From JAYFNU01 sp034933305 (GTDB taxonomy: Bacteria > Bacillota > Clostridia > Oscillospirales > Ruminococcaceae): a stretch of DNA of 64,000 nucleotides. The notes beneath the pieces were generated by a model that worked only from the letters and a program-made list of their open reading frames with translations, ran no database searches and was not told where the DNA came from. This document shows positions 58,138-64,000 of the stretch, piece after piece; the first letter of the stretch is position 1, and each line of letters opens with the position of its first letter. The DNA lies in NCBI GenBank assembly GCA_034933305.1, contig JAYFNU010000003.1, positions 132,387 to 196,386 of the forward strand, read 5' to 3'. The position numbers were made by a program, and so were the translations under genes.

Positions 58138-58174
58138 GAAAAAGGACTGTTCTTCTTGGAAGAACAGTCCTTTG
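58138..58174 (-). terminator. Terminator of tRNA-Leu
   Basis: AAAGGACTGTTCTT/AAGAACAGTCCTTT, a 14-bp stem. In the minus direction TTTTC follows. Confidence 0.9.
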
Positions 58175-58259
58175 TGGTGCGGGTAACAGGGGTCGAACCT
58201 GCGCGCCTTGCGGCACAAGATCCTAAATCTTGCGCGTCTGCCAATTCCGCCATACCCGC
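58175..58259 (-). tRNA. tRNA-Leu(TAG)
   Basis: 85 bases with encoded CCA. The acceptor arms GCGGGTA/TACCCGC pair. The anticodon loop is TTTAGGA (anticodon TAG) on a CAAGA/TCTTG stem. The long variable arm (TGCCGCAAGGCGCG) is that of a class II leucine tRNA. Confidence 0.95.
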
Positions 58260-58272
58260 ATTTGTTGTTGCC

Positions 58273-58301
58273 ATTATACATAATCCGCCGCATCTTCGCA
58301 A
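58273..58301 (-). promoter_or_regulatory. Promoter of tRNA-Leu
   Basis: TTGCGA (58301-58296) and TATAAT (58278-58273) with 17 bp between them. Confidence 0.75.
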
Positions 58302-58308
58302 GCCGAGG

Positions 58309-58337
58309 TTGATTAAAAGCGGCCGGATGCGTATAAT
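58309..58337 (+). promoter_or_regulatory. Promoter of the rhomboid-like gene
   Basis: TTGATT 58309-58314, 17-bp spacer, TATAAT 58332-58337. Confidence 0.75.
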
Positions 58338-58377
58338 ACTAACTACATCCCGCAGAAATTCAACCCGAGGTGTCTTT

Positions 58378-59034
58378 ATGCAATGGTTATATAAACTGCA
58401 GCGCAAATACGGACAGCACGCGATCAGCAATCTGATGCTCATCATTCTGATCGGGCAGCTCTTCGTCTTTTTTGCGGATCTGATCTTCGTCGACTACTCC
58501 GTCGCGTCCTGGTTTTCGCTGTCCCGCTCGCTTGTGCTGCAGGGGCAGGTATGGCGTCTTATCACCTTCGTGTTCATCCCGCCCGACAGCGGCGTCTTCA
58601 CGATGCTCATCATGATGTATTTCTACTACATGATCGGCGGCGCGCTGGAGAACGAATGGGGATCGTTCCTCTTTGACATCTATTATCTCATCGGCGTCGT
58701 GTGCACGGTCATCGCCGGCATGATCGTCGGCCACGGCACGAACATGTTCCTCAACCTGTCGCTCTTTTTCGCTTTCGCGATCCTTTATCCCGACTTTCAG
58801 GTCATGCTGTTCTTTATCCTGCCCATCAAAATGAAATACCTGGCCGTCATCGACGCGCTGTTCTATCTCTACTATTTCATCGTCGGTGACTGGAGCATTC
58901 GCGCGGCCATCATCGCCGCGCTCGTCAACGTGGCCATCTTCTTCGGCGGCACGTTCATCAAGCGCCTCAAACAGGAGCGCGGCTACCGCGCCACGCGCAG
59001 CAATTTCCGCCGCGAAATGAACCGCTGGCACTGA
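58378..59034 (+). CDS. Rhomboid-like membrane protein, probably inactive
   Basis: A 218-residue protein with six helices. WFSLSRSLVLQGQVWRLITFVFIPP and MYFYYMIGGALENEWGS are the family loop L1 and helix 2. In active rhomboids helix 4 has GxSG; here that region reads TNMFLNLSLFFAFAILYP, with no Gly-x-Ser-Gly. No His is present in the last helix. FILPIKMKYLAVIDALFYL is conserved as in DUF1751-type relatives. Likely a pseudoprotease. The ATG at 58378 follows CGAGGTGT. Confidence 0.75.
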   Translation: MQWLYKLQRKYGQHAISNLMLIILIGQLFVFFADLIFVDYSVASWFSLSRSLVLQGQVWRLITFVFIPPDSGVFTMLIMMYFYYMIGGALENEWGSFLFDIYYLIGVVCTVIAGMIVGHGTNMFLNLSLFFAFAILYPDFQVMLFFILPIKMKYLAVIDALFYLYYFIVGDWSIRAAIIAALVNVAIFFGGTFIKRLKQERGYRATRSNFRREMNRWH

Positions 59035-59050
59035 TTTTCCGGCGGCTGGA

Positions 59051-59076
59051 AGGGGGGCGCGGACGCGCCCCCTTTC
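59051..59076 (+). terminator. Terminator of the rhomboid-like gene
   Basis: GGGGGGCGC and GCGCCCCC pair around a short loop; CTTTC follows. Confidence 0.7.
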
Positions 59077-59089
59077 GGCGAAAAACCTG

Positions 59090-59118
59090 TTGACATTTTT
59101 AAAACCGCCATATATAAT
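59090..59118 (+). promoter_or_regulatory. Consensus promoter of the tRNA-Ala locus
   Basis: Perfect TTGACA (59090-59095) and TATAAT (59113-59118) with a 17-bp spacer, 26 bp before the split tRNA-Ala. It now reads into the integrated element and its tRNA-Ala. Confidence 0.92.
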
Positions 59119-59143
59119 AATTAAGCACGTTTGAGGTGCTTAT

Positions 59144-59168
59144 GGGCTCGTAGCTCAGCTGGGAGAGC
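59144..59168 (+). pseudogene. 5' part of a split tRNA-Ala(CGC)
   Basis: GGGCTCGTAGCTCAGC plus TGGGAGAGC is the acceptor 5' strand and D-arm of a tRNA, then homology stops. Joined to 62855-62914 (16 bases from here plus 60) it gives exactly 76 bases, with a paired acceptor stem and the G3-U70 alanine identity pair. The split is at the element insertion. Confidence 0.92.
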
Positions 59169-59191
59169 AAGCGGTTGGGTTTTAGCTTAAA
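59160..59191. other. attL: core plus inverted arm
   Basis: TGGGAGAGC (59160-59168), then 9 bases, then the arm GGTTTTAGCTTAA (about 59178-59190). The arm is the inverted copy of the one at the right end. Confidence 0.82.
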
Positions 59192-59245
59192 GTATGTGAC
59201 TTGCTTGGCGACCATTCGGTTCGCATATCAAAATTGGTAATATTT

Positions 59246-59321
<76 letters not shown>

Positions 59322-59366
59322 AAGTTCGGGAAAAGCTATTTTTAATAGCTTTTCCCGAACTTTTTT
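59322..59366. terminator. Terminator between tRNA-Ala and the recombinase gene
   Basis: AAGTTCGGGAAAAGCTATT and its exact complement form a 19-bp stem with a 3-base loop and T-run; it ends transcription from both sides. Confidence 0.95.
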
Positions 59367-61774
59367 CATGCGGGTTGCGAACATACCCCCGCTTTTTTCT
59401 CTGCCTGTTCTGCGTCCATACAGTAGCTCTGAAATTCCTCGAAAGTGACGTTAAATTCGATCTCAATGTTGTAATCCCTGCCTACATAGACGGCCTTGAT
59501 GAACTGGGCGACGATCATTTTCTTGGCTTCAAAGCTGCTCTTATCATAAAGATCTGCCCAAGTGAGAAGTTGGTCGTACTCGCTGCGAAGATTTTCTGCC
59601 GATGCCTTTTGTTCGGTATAACTGCGCTCTGCGGCATCAACAACGGACTGCGCCGCTTTGATTTCCGTCTCAGTATCTGTCACCATCGTATTGAGAAGGT
59701 CGATGCTGAGTTTGCTCTGGCCGCGAATGACCTTGAGGGTTTCCTTTTGGTAATCCTTCAGGTCTTTTTCTTTTTCATGGAGGATCCCTATGGCCTTTTC
59801 AAAGCGGATGCGCGCCAGTTCGATTTCTTTCTCATGCTGCCCTGCGAGAATTTCGGATTCTGACGCCGCCTTGATTTCAGAAAACTTCATCCGAATAACC
59901 TGATCGACAATACTGTCCAGCTTGGTCACAGAATAGCCAGATTGACCATCGCACTCGCCGGGATGCCGCACATTGTAATGGCATTGGTAACGGATGCGCG
60001 GCTCATAATAGATTTCTCCGTTTACACGTTTCATGCGCTTGCCGCTGGTTGTCAGCGTCAAACGGTTTCCACAATGCGCGCAAAAGATATTGCCGACAAC
60101 CAGCGATTTCCCTTTGCTGTTGAGCGGTATGCTGCTGTGTGGCCGTGTGCGCTGACGCATGATCTCCTGCGCTTTAGAGTAGGTTTCCACGTCGATAATT
60201 CGCAGCTCGTCGAGATACTCCGATTGACTCTCACCGTTTTTAAGGATGCCGGTATAGATGACATTCTTAATGATGCGGTTGAGTGTCGTGTTGGGGAAGC
60301 CCTTCCCGTCGCGGCTGGTAATGCCGCTATCGTGAAGAAACCGGCATATTCGCTGCGCGCCGTAGCCCTCGCTCACATACTTCTTGAAAATGAGCTGGAC
60401 GATTGCCGCCTCATCCGCATCGACCTCCAAATCGAGGACGGTGCGGTTTTTCTTATTCACGCGGCCTTTGTCCACAGCACGGTAGCCATACGGGACCGAG
60501 CCGCCGGTATAGTGACCTTCCTCCGTAATCTGTCCAAGCCGGGTTTTGGTACGGATAGAGGTTTTCAGGCTCTCTCCGGAGGCTTGCCAGTAACGGATGT
60601 AGTTCATCAGCTTGTCCACATGGGAATCAAACCGCTGCTGCCCTTCCATCACGCTCCAGACTTCAATACCATTCTTGGCAAACCATTCGACGACAAACGG
60701 TGTTTCATCATCGCGTCGTCCGAGCCGATCAAACATAAATACAAGCAGAATATCAAACTTGCCAAGCGCGGCATCCTTTTGAATCTCTTGAATGGCGTCA
60801 CGGTCTTTGGCGGAAACCTTGAAGCCGGAAACACCTTTTTCAGAAAACTCGCGGACAATATTCCAGCCCTGTCGCTCCACAAACTCATGGCAGCATTGCT
60901 TCTGCATGGGAATGTCGTCTTTCTCCACCTGACCAAGCGTAGATACCCGGTAGAGGGCATACACACGATTCTTTTCACTTTGTTCAGGGTTGAGCTGCTC
61001 TTGTGTTCCCACTCGATAATAGACGCTTGCCTGTTTGGGGCAAGCGGTAGGCGTAGTTGTCTTTTCCATATACATACCTCGCATTTCTGATGTCTGAAGG
61101 ATGATGTATATGGCAGTCAGAAGCATTGTCTGCTCCGCCGGTTTCAAATAGGAAATCTCCACGGCGGGCGTCATGGCAATTTTCTTGTCATCTACCATGC
61201 TCTGCAATTCCGGGGACAGCTCCGTAAGACGGATATAACGCTTTACGGTATCTTTGCTAATTCCTTCGGCTGCTCCAATTTGCTCTGTACTTAACTTCGG
61301 CGCAACTTGCACCGAAGTTAAATCCTTTCTTGCGCCTTGATGTCTAATGGCATCCAGCTTCATTTTGTACGCCTGCGCCCGTTCTGATGGAAGGATGCTT
61401 TCTCGCTGCAAGTTGGAATCCACCATGATAATCGTGGCAGCGTCACCATCCAAATTGCGGACGATAGCGGGCATTGTGGTAAGCCCGGCCAGCTCACAGG
61501 CGTGTCTGCGCCTATGTCCGGCGACAATCTCATAACCGCCGCCCTCTCGCGGGCGCACGATGGCGGGGACGAGAACGCCGTATTGTTTGATGCTCTCGGC
61601 GGTTTCCTGCATGGCCTCATCGTCTCTCACCTTGAAAGGATGGTTTGGAAAGTCGTGCAGCTCGGAGATCGGAAGATTTACGATCATTTCGCCGCCTGCG
61701 TCTTTACGCTGCTCATCCGTTTGAAAAATCTCATCGTAACTGCTCAGACTTATGTTTTTGGCGGAGCTTTTCAA
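59366..61774 (-). CDS. ParB N-terminal domain fused to a large serine recombinase
   Basis: One open frame of 802 codons. Residues 1-215 are ParB-like: the nuclease/CTP-binding part (AGHRRRHACELAGL) and a helix-turn-helix (IGAAEGISKDTVKRYIRL); its C-terminal dimer part is missing. From about 265 comes a large serine recombinase: catalytic Ser in ALYRVSTLGQ, LLVFMFDRLGRRDDE, the recombinase domain GSVPYGYRAV, zinc ribbon CAHCGNRL, and a coiled coil (HEKEIELARIRFEKA). An internal ATG at 61069 (MEKTTTPT) has GAGG 8 bases upstream and could give a 567-residue recombinase alone. The recombinase is the likely integrase of the element. Confidence 0.87.
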   Translation of the reverse strand: MKSSAKNISLSSYDEIFQTDEQRKDAGGEMIVNLPISELHDFPNHPFKVRDDEAMQETAESIKQYGVLVPAIVRPREGGGYEIVAGHRRRHACELAGLTTMPAIVRNLDGDAATIIMVDSNLQRESILPSERAQAYKMKLDAIRHQGARKDLTSVQVAPKLSTEQIGAAEGISKDTVKRYIRLTELSPELQSMVDDKKIAMTPAVEISYLKPAEQTMLLTAIYIILQTSEMRGMYMEKTTTPTACPKQASVYYRVGTQEQLNPEQSEKNRVYALYRVSTLGQVEKDDIPMQKQCCHEFVERQGWNIVREFSEKGVSGFKVSAKDRDAIQEIQKDAALGKFDILLVFMFDRLGRRDDETPFVVEWFAKNGIEVWSVMEGQQRFDSHVDKLMNYIRYWQASGESLKTSIRTKTRLGQITEEGHYTGGSVPYGYRAVDKGRVNKKNRTVLDLEVDADEAAIVQLIFKKYVSEGYGAQRICRFLHDSGITSRDGKGFPNTTLNRIIKNVIYTGILKNGESQSEYLDELRIIDVETYSKAQEIMRQRTRPHSSIPLNSKGKSLVVGNIFCAHCGNRLTLTTSGKRMKRVNGEIYYEPRIRYQCHYNVRHPGECDGQSGYSVTKLDSIVDQVIRMKFSEIKAASESEILAGQHEKEIELARIRFEKAIGILHEKEKDLKDYQKETLKVIRGQSKLSIDLLNTMVTDTETEIKAAQSVVDAAERSYTEQKASAENLRSEYDQLLTWADLYDKSSFEAKKMIVAQFIKAVYVGRDYNIEIEFNVTFEEFQSYCMDAEQAEKKAGVCSQPA

Positions 61775-62552
61775 TCTTCAACACCTCCTTCGTCAGCACT
61801 CTGTACGCCTCGGCAACCTTGCCCTTTGGGTCGTGTGCATAAATGCTTTTGCCCTCGGCACTGATCTCAGCGGCGCGAACGGATTTTGGAATGTCCGTAT
61901 CAAACACTTTGATCTTTGTCCCGTAGGTTTCGCGGAGCAAACCGCTGATCTCCTGTGAATAGTTCGTGCGGCTATCCACCATTGTCAGCAGAATACCTTC
62001 AATCTTCAGCTTCGGATTGATCTGTCGCCGCACTTTGTTCACGGTCTGCAAAAGCTGCTCCAGTCCTTTGGCCGAGAGGTATTCTGCCTGAACGGGAATG
62101 AGAACGCTGTCTGCTGCAGCAAGCGCATTGATTGTCAGCATACCGAGCGACGGCATACAGTCCAGCAGAATGTAGTCGTAATCGCGCTTCACGGTATCAA
62201 GGTATTGCTTCAAGATTTTTTCGCGGCTCATGGCGTTCACAAGAGAGACTTCCATGCCGGACAATTCTATATTGGCAGGCATGAGATCAACCCCCTCGCC
62301 GTGATGTAAAACCCCCTCTTTCGGTTGTAATGGTTCCTCTGTAATGGTCTTGCCTAAAACGGTTGCCAGCGTGACCGGCAGCTTGTCGGGCAGAGAATTA
62401 CCAAGGCTGATTGTCAGAGAGCCTTGCGGGTCGGTATCGACGAGAAGGACTTTCTTTCCCGCCTGCGCCAGCCCGATACCGAGATTAGCGCAGGTGGTCG
62501 TTTTGCCAACGCCGCCCTTCTGGTTGGCGATGGCGATGATATTTGTATTCAC
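61731..62552 (-). CDS. parA: ParA-family partition ATPase
   Basis: A 273-residue Walker-type ATPase. NQKGGVGKTTTCANLGIGLA is the deviant Walker A, VDTDPQGSLTISLG the A' motif, and LLDCMPSLGMLTINAL the Walker B. The C-terminal KSIYAHDPKGKVAEAYRVLTKEVL is typical of ParA from ICEs of the Tn1549 type. It overlaps the ParB-recombinase gene by 44 bases. Partition genes on integrative elements usually serve a transient circular form. Confidence 0.93.
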   Translation of the reverse strand: MNTNIIAIANQKGGVGKTTTCANLGIGLAQAGKKVLLVDTDPQGSLTISLGNSLPDKLPVTLATVLGKTITEEPLQPKEGVLHHGEGVDLMPANIELSGMEVSLVNAMSREKILKQYLDTVKRDYDYILLDCMPSLGMLTINALAAADSVLIPVQAEYLSAKGLEQLLQTVNKVRRQINPKLKIEGILLTMVDSRTNYSQEISGLLRETYGTKIKVFDTDIPKSVRAAEISAEGKSIYAHDPKGKVAEAYRVLTKEVLKIEKLRQKHKSEQLR

Positions 62553-62788
62553 ATGATTTCACCTCCGGAAATAGAAAAGGCAGCTAACCGTTGCGGCAAG
62601 CTGCTTTTTACTGTGCTTTTTGTTGTTATGATGCGAACGCAGCGCACGGCGCTCGGTTCACATCCTGCTTTGTTTTTTGCTGGTTGCCCTGCTTGGGAAC
62701 CGTCATAATCGCATCCAATTTTGACTTTTTTGTGTAGATGGTCTGCGGCAAAATTTGAGTGCAGTGGAAATGCCGGAAAACAAAGAAA
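62553..62788. other. Element right part without a gene
   Basis: About 240 bases. It holds a hairpin just upstream of parA (AGCAGCTT.../...AGCTGCTTT near 62575-62610, with T-runs in minus orientation, a possible attenuator) and AT-rich sequence. No coding frame with a ribosome site was seen. Confidence 0.5.
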
Positions 62789-62853
62789 GCGGGCCGGTTT
62801 CAGCATCCTCCAAACTGTTTTTCGTAGTTTGGATTAAGCTAAAACCGGCCCGC
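62789..62853. repeat. Long hairpin abutting attR
   Basis: GCGGGCCGGTTT (62789-62800) pairs with AAACCGGCCCGC (62842-62853), and inner arms near CCAAACT/AGTTTGG extend it. It ends 1 base before the attR core and contains the right 13-bp arm TTAAGCTAAAACC. Confidence 0.85.
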
Positions 62854-62863
62854 GTGGGAGAGC
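62834..62863. other. attR: inverted arm plus core
   Basis: TTAAGCTAAAACC, then 8 bases, then TGGGAGAGC (62855-62863). Together with attL it rebuilds a 52-bp symmetrical attP. Confidence 0.82.
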
Positions 62864-62914
62864 GCCGCGTTCGCAACGCGGAGGTCGAGAGTTCGATCCT
62901 CTTCGGGTCCACCA
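62855..62914 (+). pseudogene. 3' part of the split tRNA-Ala(CGC)
   Basis: 60 bases from TGGGAGAGC through anticodon loop TTCGCAA, T arm GAGAG/CTCTT, acceptor CGGGTCC, discriminator A and CCA. It lacks the 5' acceptor and half of the D arm, which lie at 59144-59159. No promoter is seen directly upstream. Confidence 0.92.
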
Positions 62915-62915
62915 G

Positions 62916-62955
62916 AAAGCCGCAGGATGAAGATCCTGCGGCTTTTTTTATTTTA
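62916..62955 (+). terminator. Original terminator of the tRNA-Ala gene
   Basis: AAAGCCGCAGGAT/ATCCTGCGGCTTT with a 4-base loop, then TTTTTATTTT. Lies directly after CCA. Confidence 0.92.
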
Positions 62956-62998
62956 TGCCCGCGCGCGGCGGGATCGGATCGCCGCGGGGCGGAAAAAC

Positions 62999-63030
62999 AA
63001 AAAAAGGCCCCCCGCAAGGGGGGCCTTTTG
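62999..63030 (-). terminator. Terminator of the GH25 gene
   Basis: AAGGCCCCCC/GGGGGGCCTT stem around GCAA; on the minus strand TTTTTTTG follows. Confidence 0.9.
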
Positions 63031-63040
63031 CGCCGGGCAT

Positions 63041-63898
63041 TCAATACTTTTTAAAGCAGAGATTCAGGTCGACGTCCGCGCCGATGCCGTCGATGTCGCC
63101 GTGCGCCGAATACTGCAGCATCTGGTAATCGTAGTGGAACGTCGGGACCTCCTCGTATTCGGCGAGCCAGAAGTCGATGCCCGTCAGCGCGCTGAGGTCG
63201 TAGTACATGTAGGCGAGGTCGAGGTTGAAATAGACCATGGGCGTGTACCCGGCTTTGCGAAGAAGGCCGCAGAACTCGACGCATGCCGCCGTCACGACGT
63301 CGCCGGTCACGTCGAGCGTGCGGGAGCCGTCGTCGTGGGAGCGCTCCCAGTCGTAGACGACGGGATAGTCGAGCGCATAGCCGTCGAGCCATTCGATGAC
63401 CTGGCGGGCCTCGGCGGTCGCTTCGTCGACGCTCGTCGCCTGCGAGAAGAAGTAGACGCCGACGTCGAGCCCCGCGTCCTTCGCGCCCTGCATGTATTCA
63501 AGGAAGCGGTTGTCGAGATACAGCTTTCCCTCGGTGCTGCCGCGGTAACCGACGCGGATCATCGCGAAGTCGACGCCCGCCGCCTTCACGCGCTGCCAGT
63601 CGACGTCGTCCTGGTGCGAGGAGACGTCGACGCCGAAGGCGGTGTCGGCCGCGCTGTAGCTGAGGATGCCGTCGCGGAAGGAAAAGGCGCTGCTGTCGTA
63701 GCTGTTCAGCGCGACCGTCGGGGCGACCTTGACGGGCGTGCCGAGATAGTCGAAATACTCGCTTTCGCCCTGCTCTGCGGGGACGTCCGTCTTTTCTTCC
63801 CAGGCCTGTTCGCTGCGCGGCGCGCAGCCGAACAGGGAAGCCGCCGCAAATACCGCAAGCAGCGCGAGCGCCGCCGCACGAAAACATGTTTTCCGCAT
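63041..63898 (-). CDS. GH25 lysozyme-like lipoprotein
   Basis: A 285-residue secreted muramidase-like protein. The start at 63898 (MRKTCFRAAALALLAVF) gives a signal peptide ending at the lipobox SLFGC, so it is predicted to be a lipoprotein. After a linker, residues 95-285 are a GH25 barrel: FGVDVSSHQDDVDW, GVDFAMIRVGYRG, LDVGVYFFSQA, YPVVYDWERS and FWLAEYEE. The catalytic Asp/Glu set of GH25 (Asp in GVDVSSHQ, Asp/Glu in YDWE) is present. Preceded by GGGAGG. Probably cleaves peptidoglycan at the cell surface. Confidence 0.9.
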   Translation of the reverse strand: MRKTCFRAAALALLAVFAAASLFGCAPRSEQAWEEKTDVPAEQGESEYFDYLGTPVKVAPTVALNSYDSSAFSFRDGILSYSAADTAFGVDVSSHQDDVDWQRVKAAGVDFAMIRVGYRGSTEGKLYLDNRFLEYMQGAKDAGLDVGVYFFSQATSVDEATAEARQVIEWLDGYALDYPVVYDWERSHDDGSRTLDVTGDVVTAACVEFCGLLRKAGYTPMVYFNLDLAYMYYDLSALTGIDFWLAEYEEVPTFHYDYQMLQYSAHGDIDGIGADVDLNLCFKKY

Positions 63899-64000
63899 AG
63901 TACCTCCCGCCGACCGGCGACAAATTTCGACATCCAGTATACCATATCCGCGCGAAAGTTGTGCGGATAAAATATGAACGCAGGGGCGCAAAAAGAGGCC
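63899..64000 (-). promoter_or_regulatory. Upstream region of the GH25 gene
   Basis: On the minus strand a TATACT -10 box lies near 63935, but no good -35 is seen at the usual distance. Nothing else was found up to the window edge. Confidence 0.4.

Overview
The window is a 64 kb, high-GC chromosomal segment from a Firmicutes bacterium, most likely a Clostridia gut lineage of the Oscillospirales/Ruminococcaceae type. Supporting signs are the rpsF-ssb-rpsR operon, GAAC-N4-GTTC SOS boxes of Bacillus type, group II ECF transporters, the DUF5685/J-domain pair, the TIGR03915/TIGR03916 repair pair, near-consensus sigma-A promoters (17 bp spacers) and many rho-independent terminators. The species cannot be named from the sequence alone.

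Layout. 0-11 kb is housekeeping: pgsA (cut by the window edge), cysS, a DUF4230 protein, rpsF-ssb-rpsR, galU, a zinc-ribbon membrane protein, prfB, a HAD phosphatase, a GNAT, a nucleoside hydrolase and an MFS carrier. 11.2-15.3 kb is potABCD (polyamine import). 15.3-25.7 kb holds a polytopic membrane protein, glmS with a DUF5685/J-like/membrane-protein operon, a polysaccharide deacetylase, a DtxR-family regulator facing feoAB with three palindromic operators, and a papain-like peptidase. 25.7-29 kb is a LacI-regulated KDG/KDPG pair (eda fused to a VOC domain, and kdgK). 29.4-36.7 kb is an sgc-type galactitol-family PTS operon whose EIIA is fused to an M42 aminopeptidase. 36.7-46.6 kb holds a P-loop ATPase, an orphan ECF S component, an HD protein, a small EF-hand-like protein, YbaK, a DNA-repair pair with two LexA boxes, and membrane proteins. 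46.8-54.1 kb is one operon of a complete ECF transporter (S, fused A-A', T) followed by five tandem DUF62 (SAM hydrolase/fluorinase superfamily) paralogues, with a sixth on the opposite strand nearby. 54.2-58.1 kb is a lower-GC accessory block with repeated intergenic sequences. 59.16-62.86 kb is a 3.7 kb integrated element that splits a tRNA-Ala(CGC) gene and carries a complete replacement tRNA-Ala(CGC), ParA, and a ParB-large serine recombinase fusion. The window ends in a GH25 lysozyme-like lipoprotein.

Most unusual systems: (1) the ECF plus five DUF62 array, in which one paralogue has lost the catalytic triad and another lacks the C-terminal domain; (2) the minimal tRNA-Ala element, whose attP can be reconstructed as a 13-bp inverted repeat around the 9-bp core TGGGAGAGC and which appears to repair the tRNA it breaks using the host tRNA promoter; (3) the sgc-like PTS operon with an EIIA-M42 fusion and added SIS and NagB-like genes. 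All functional assignments are from reading motifs and context; no database search was run.
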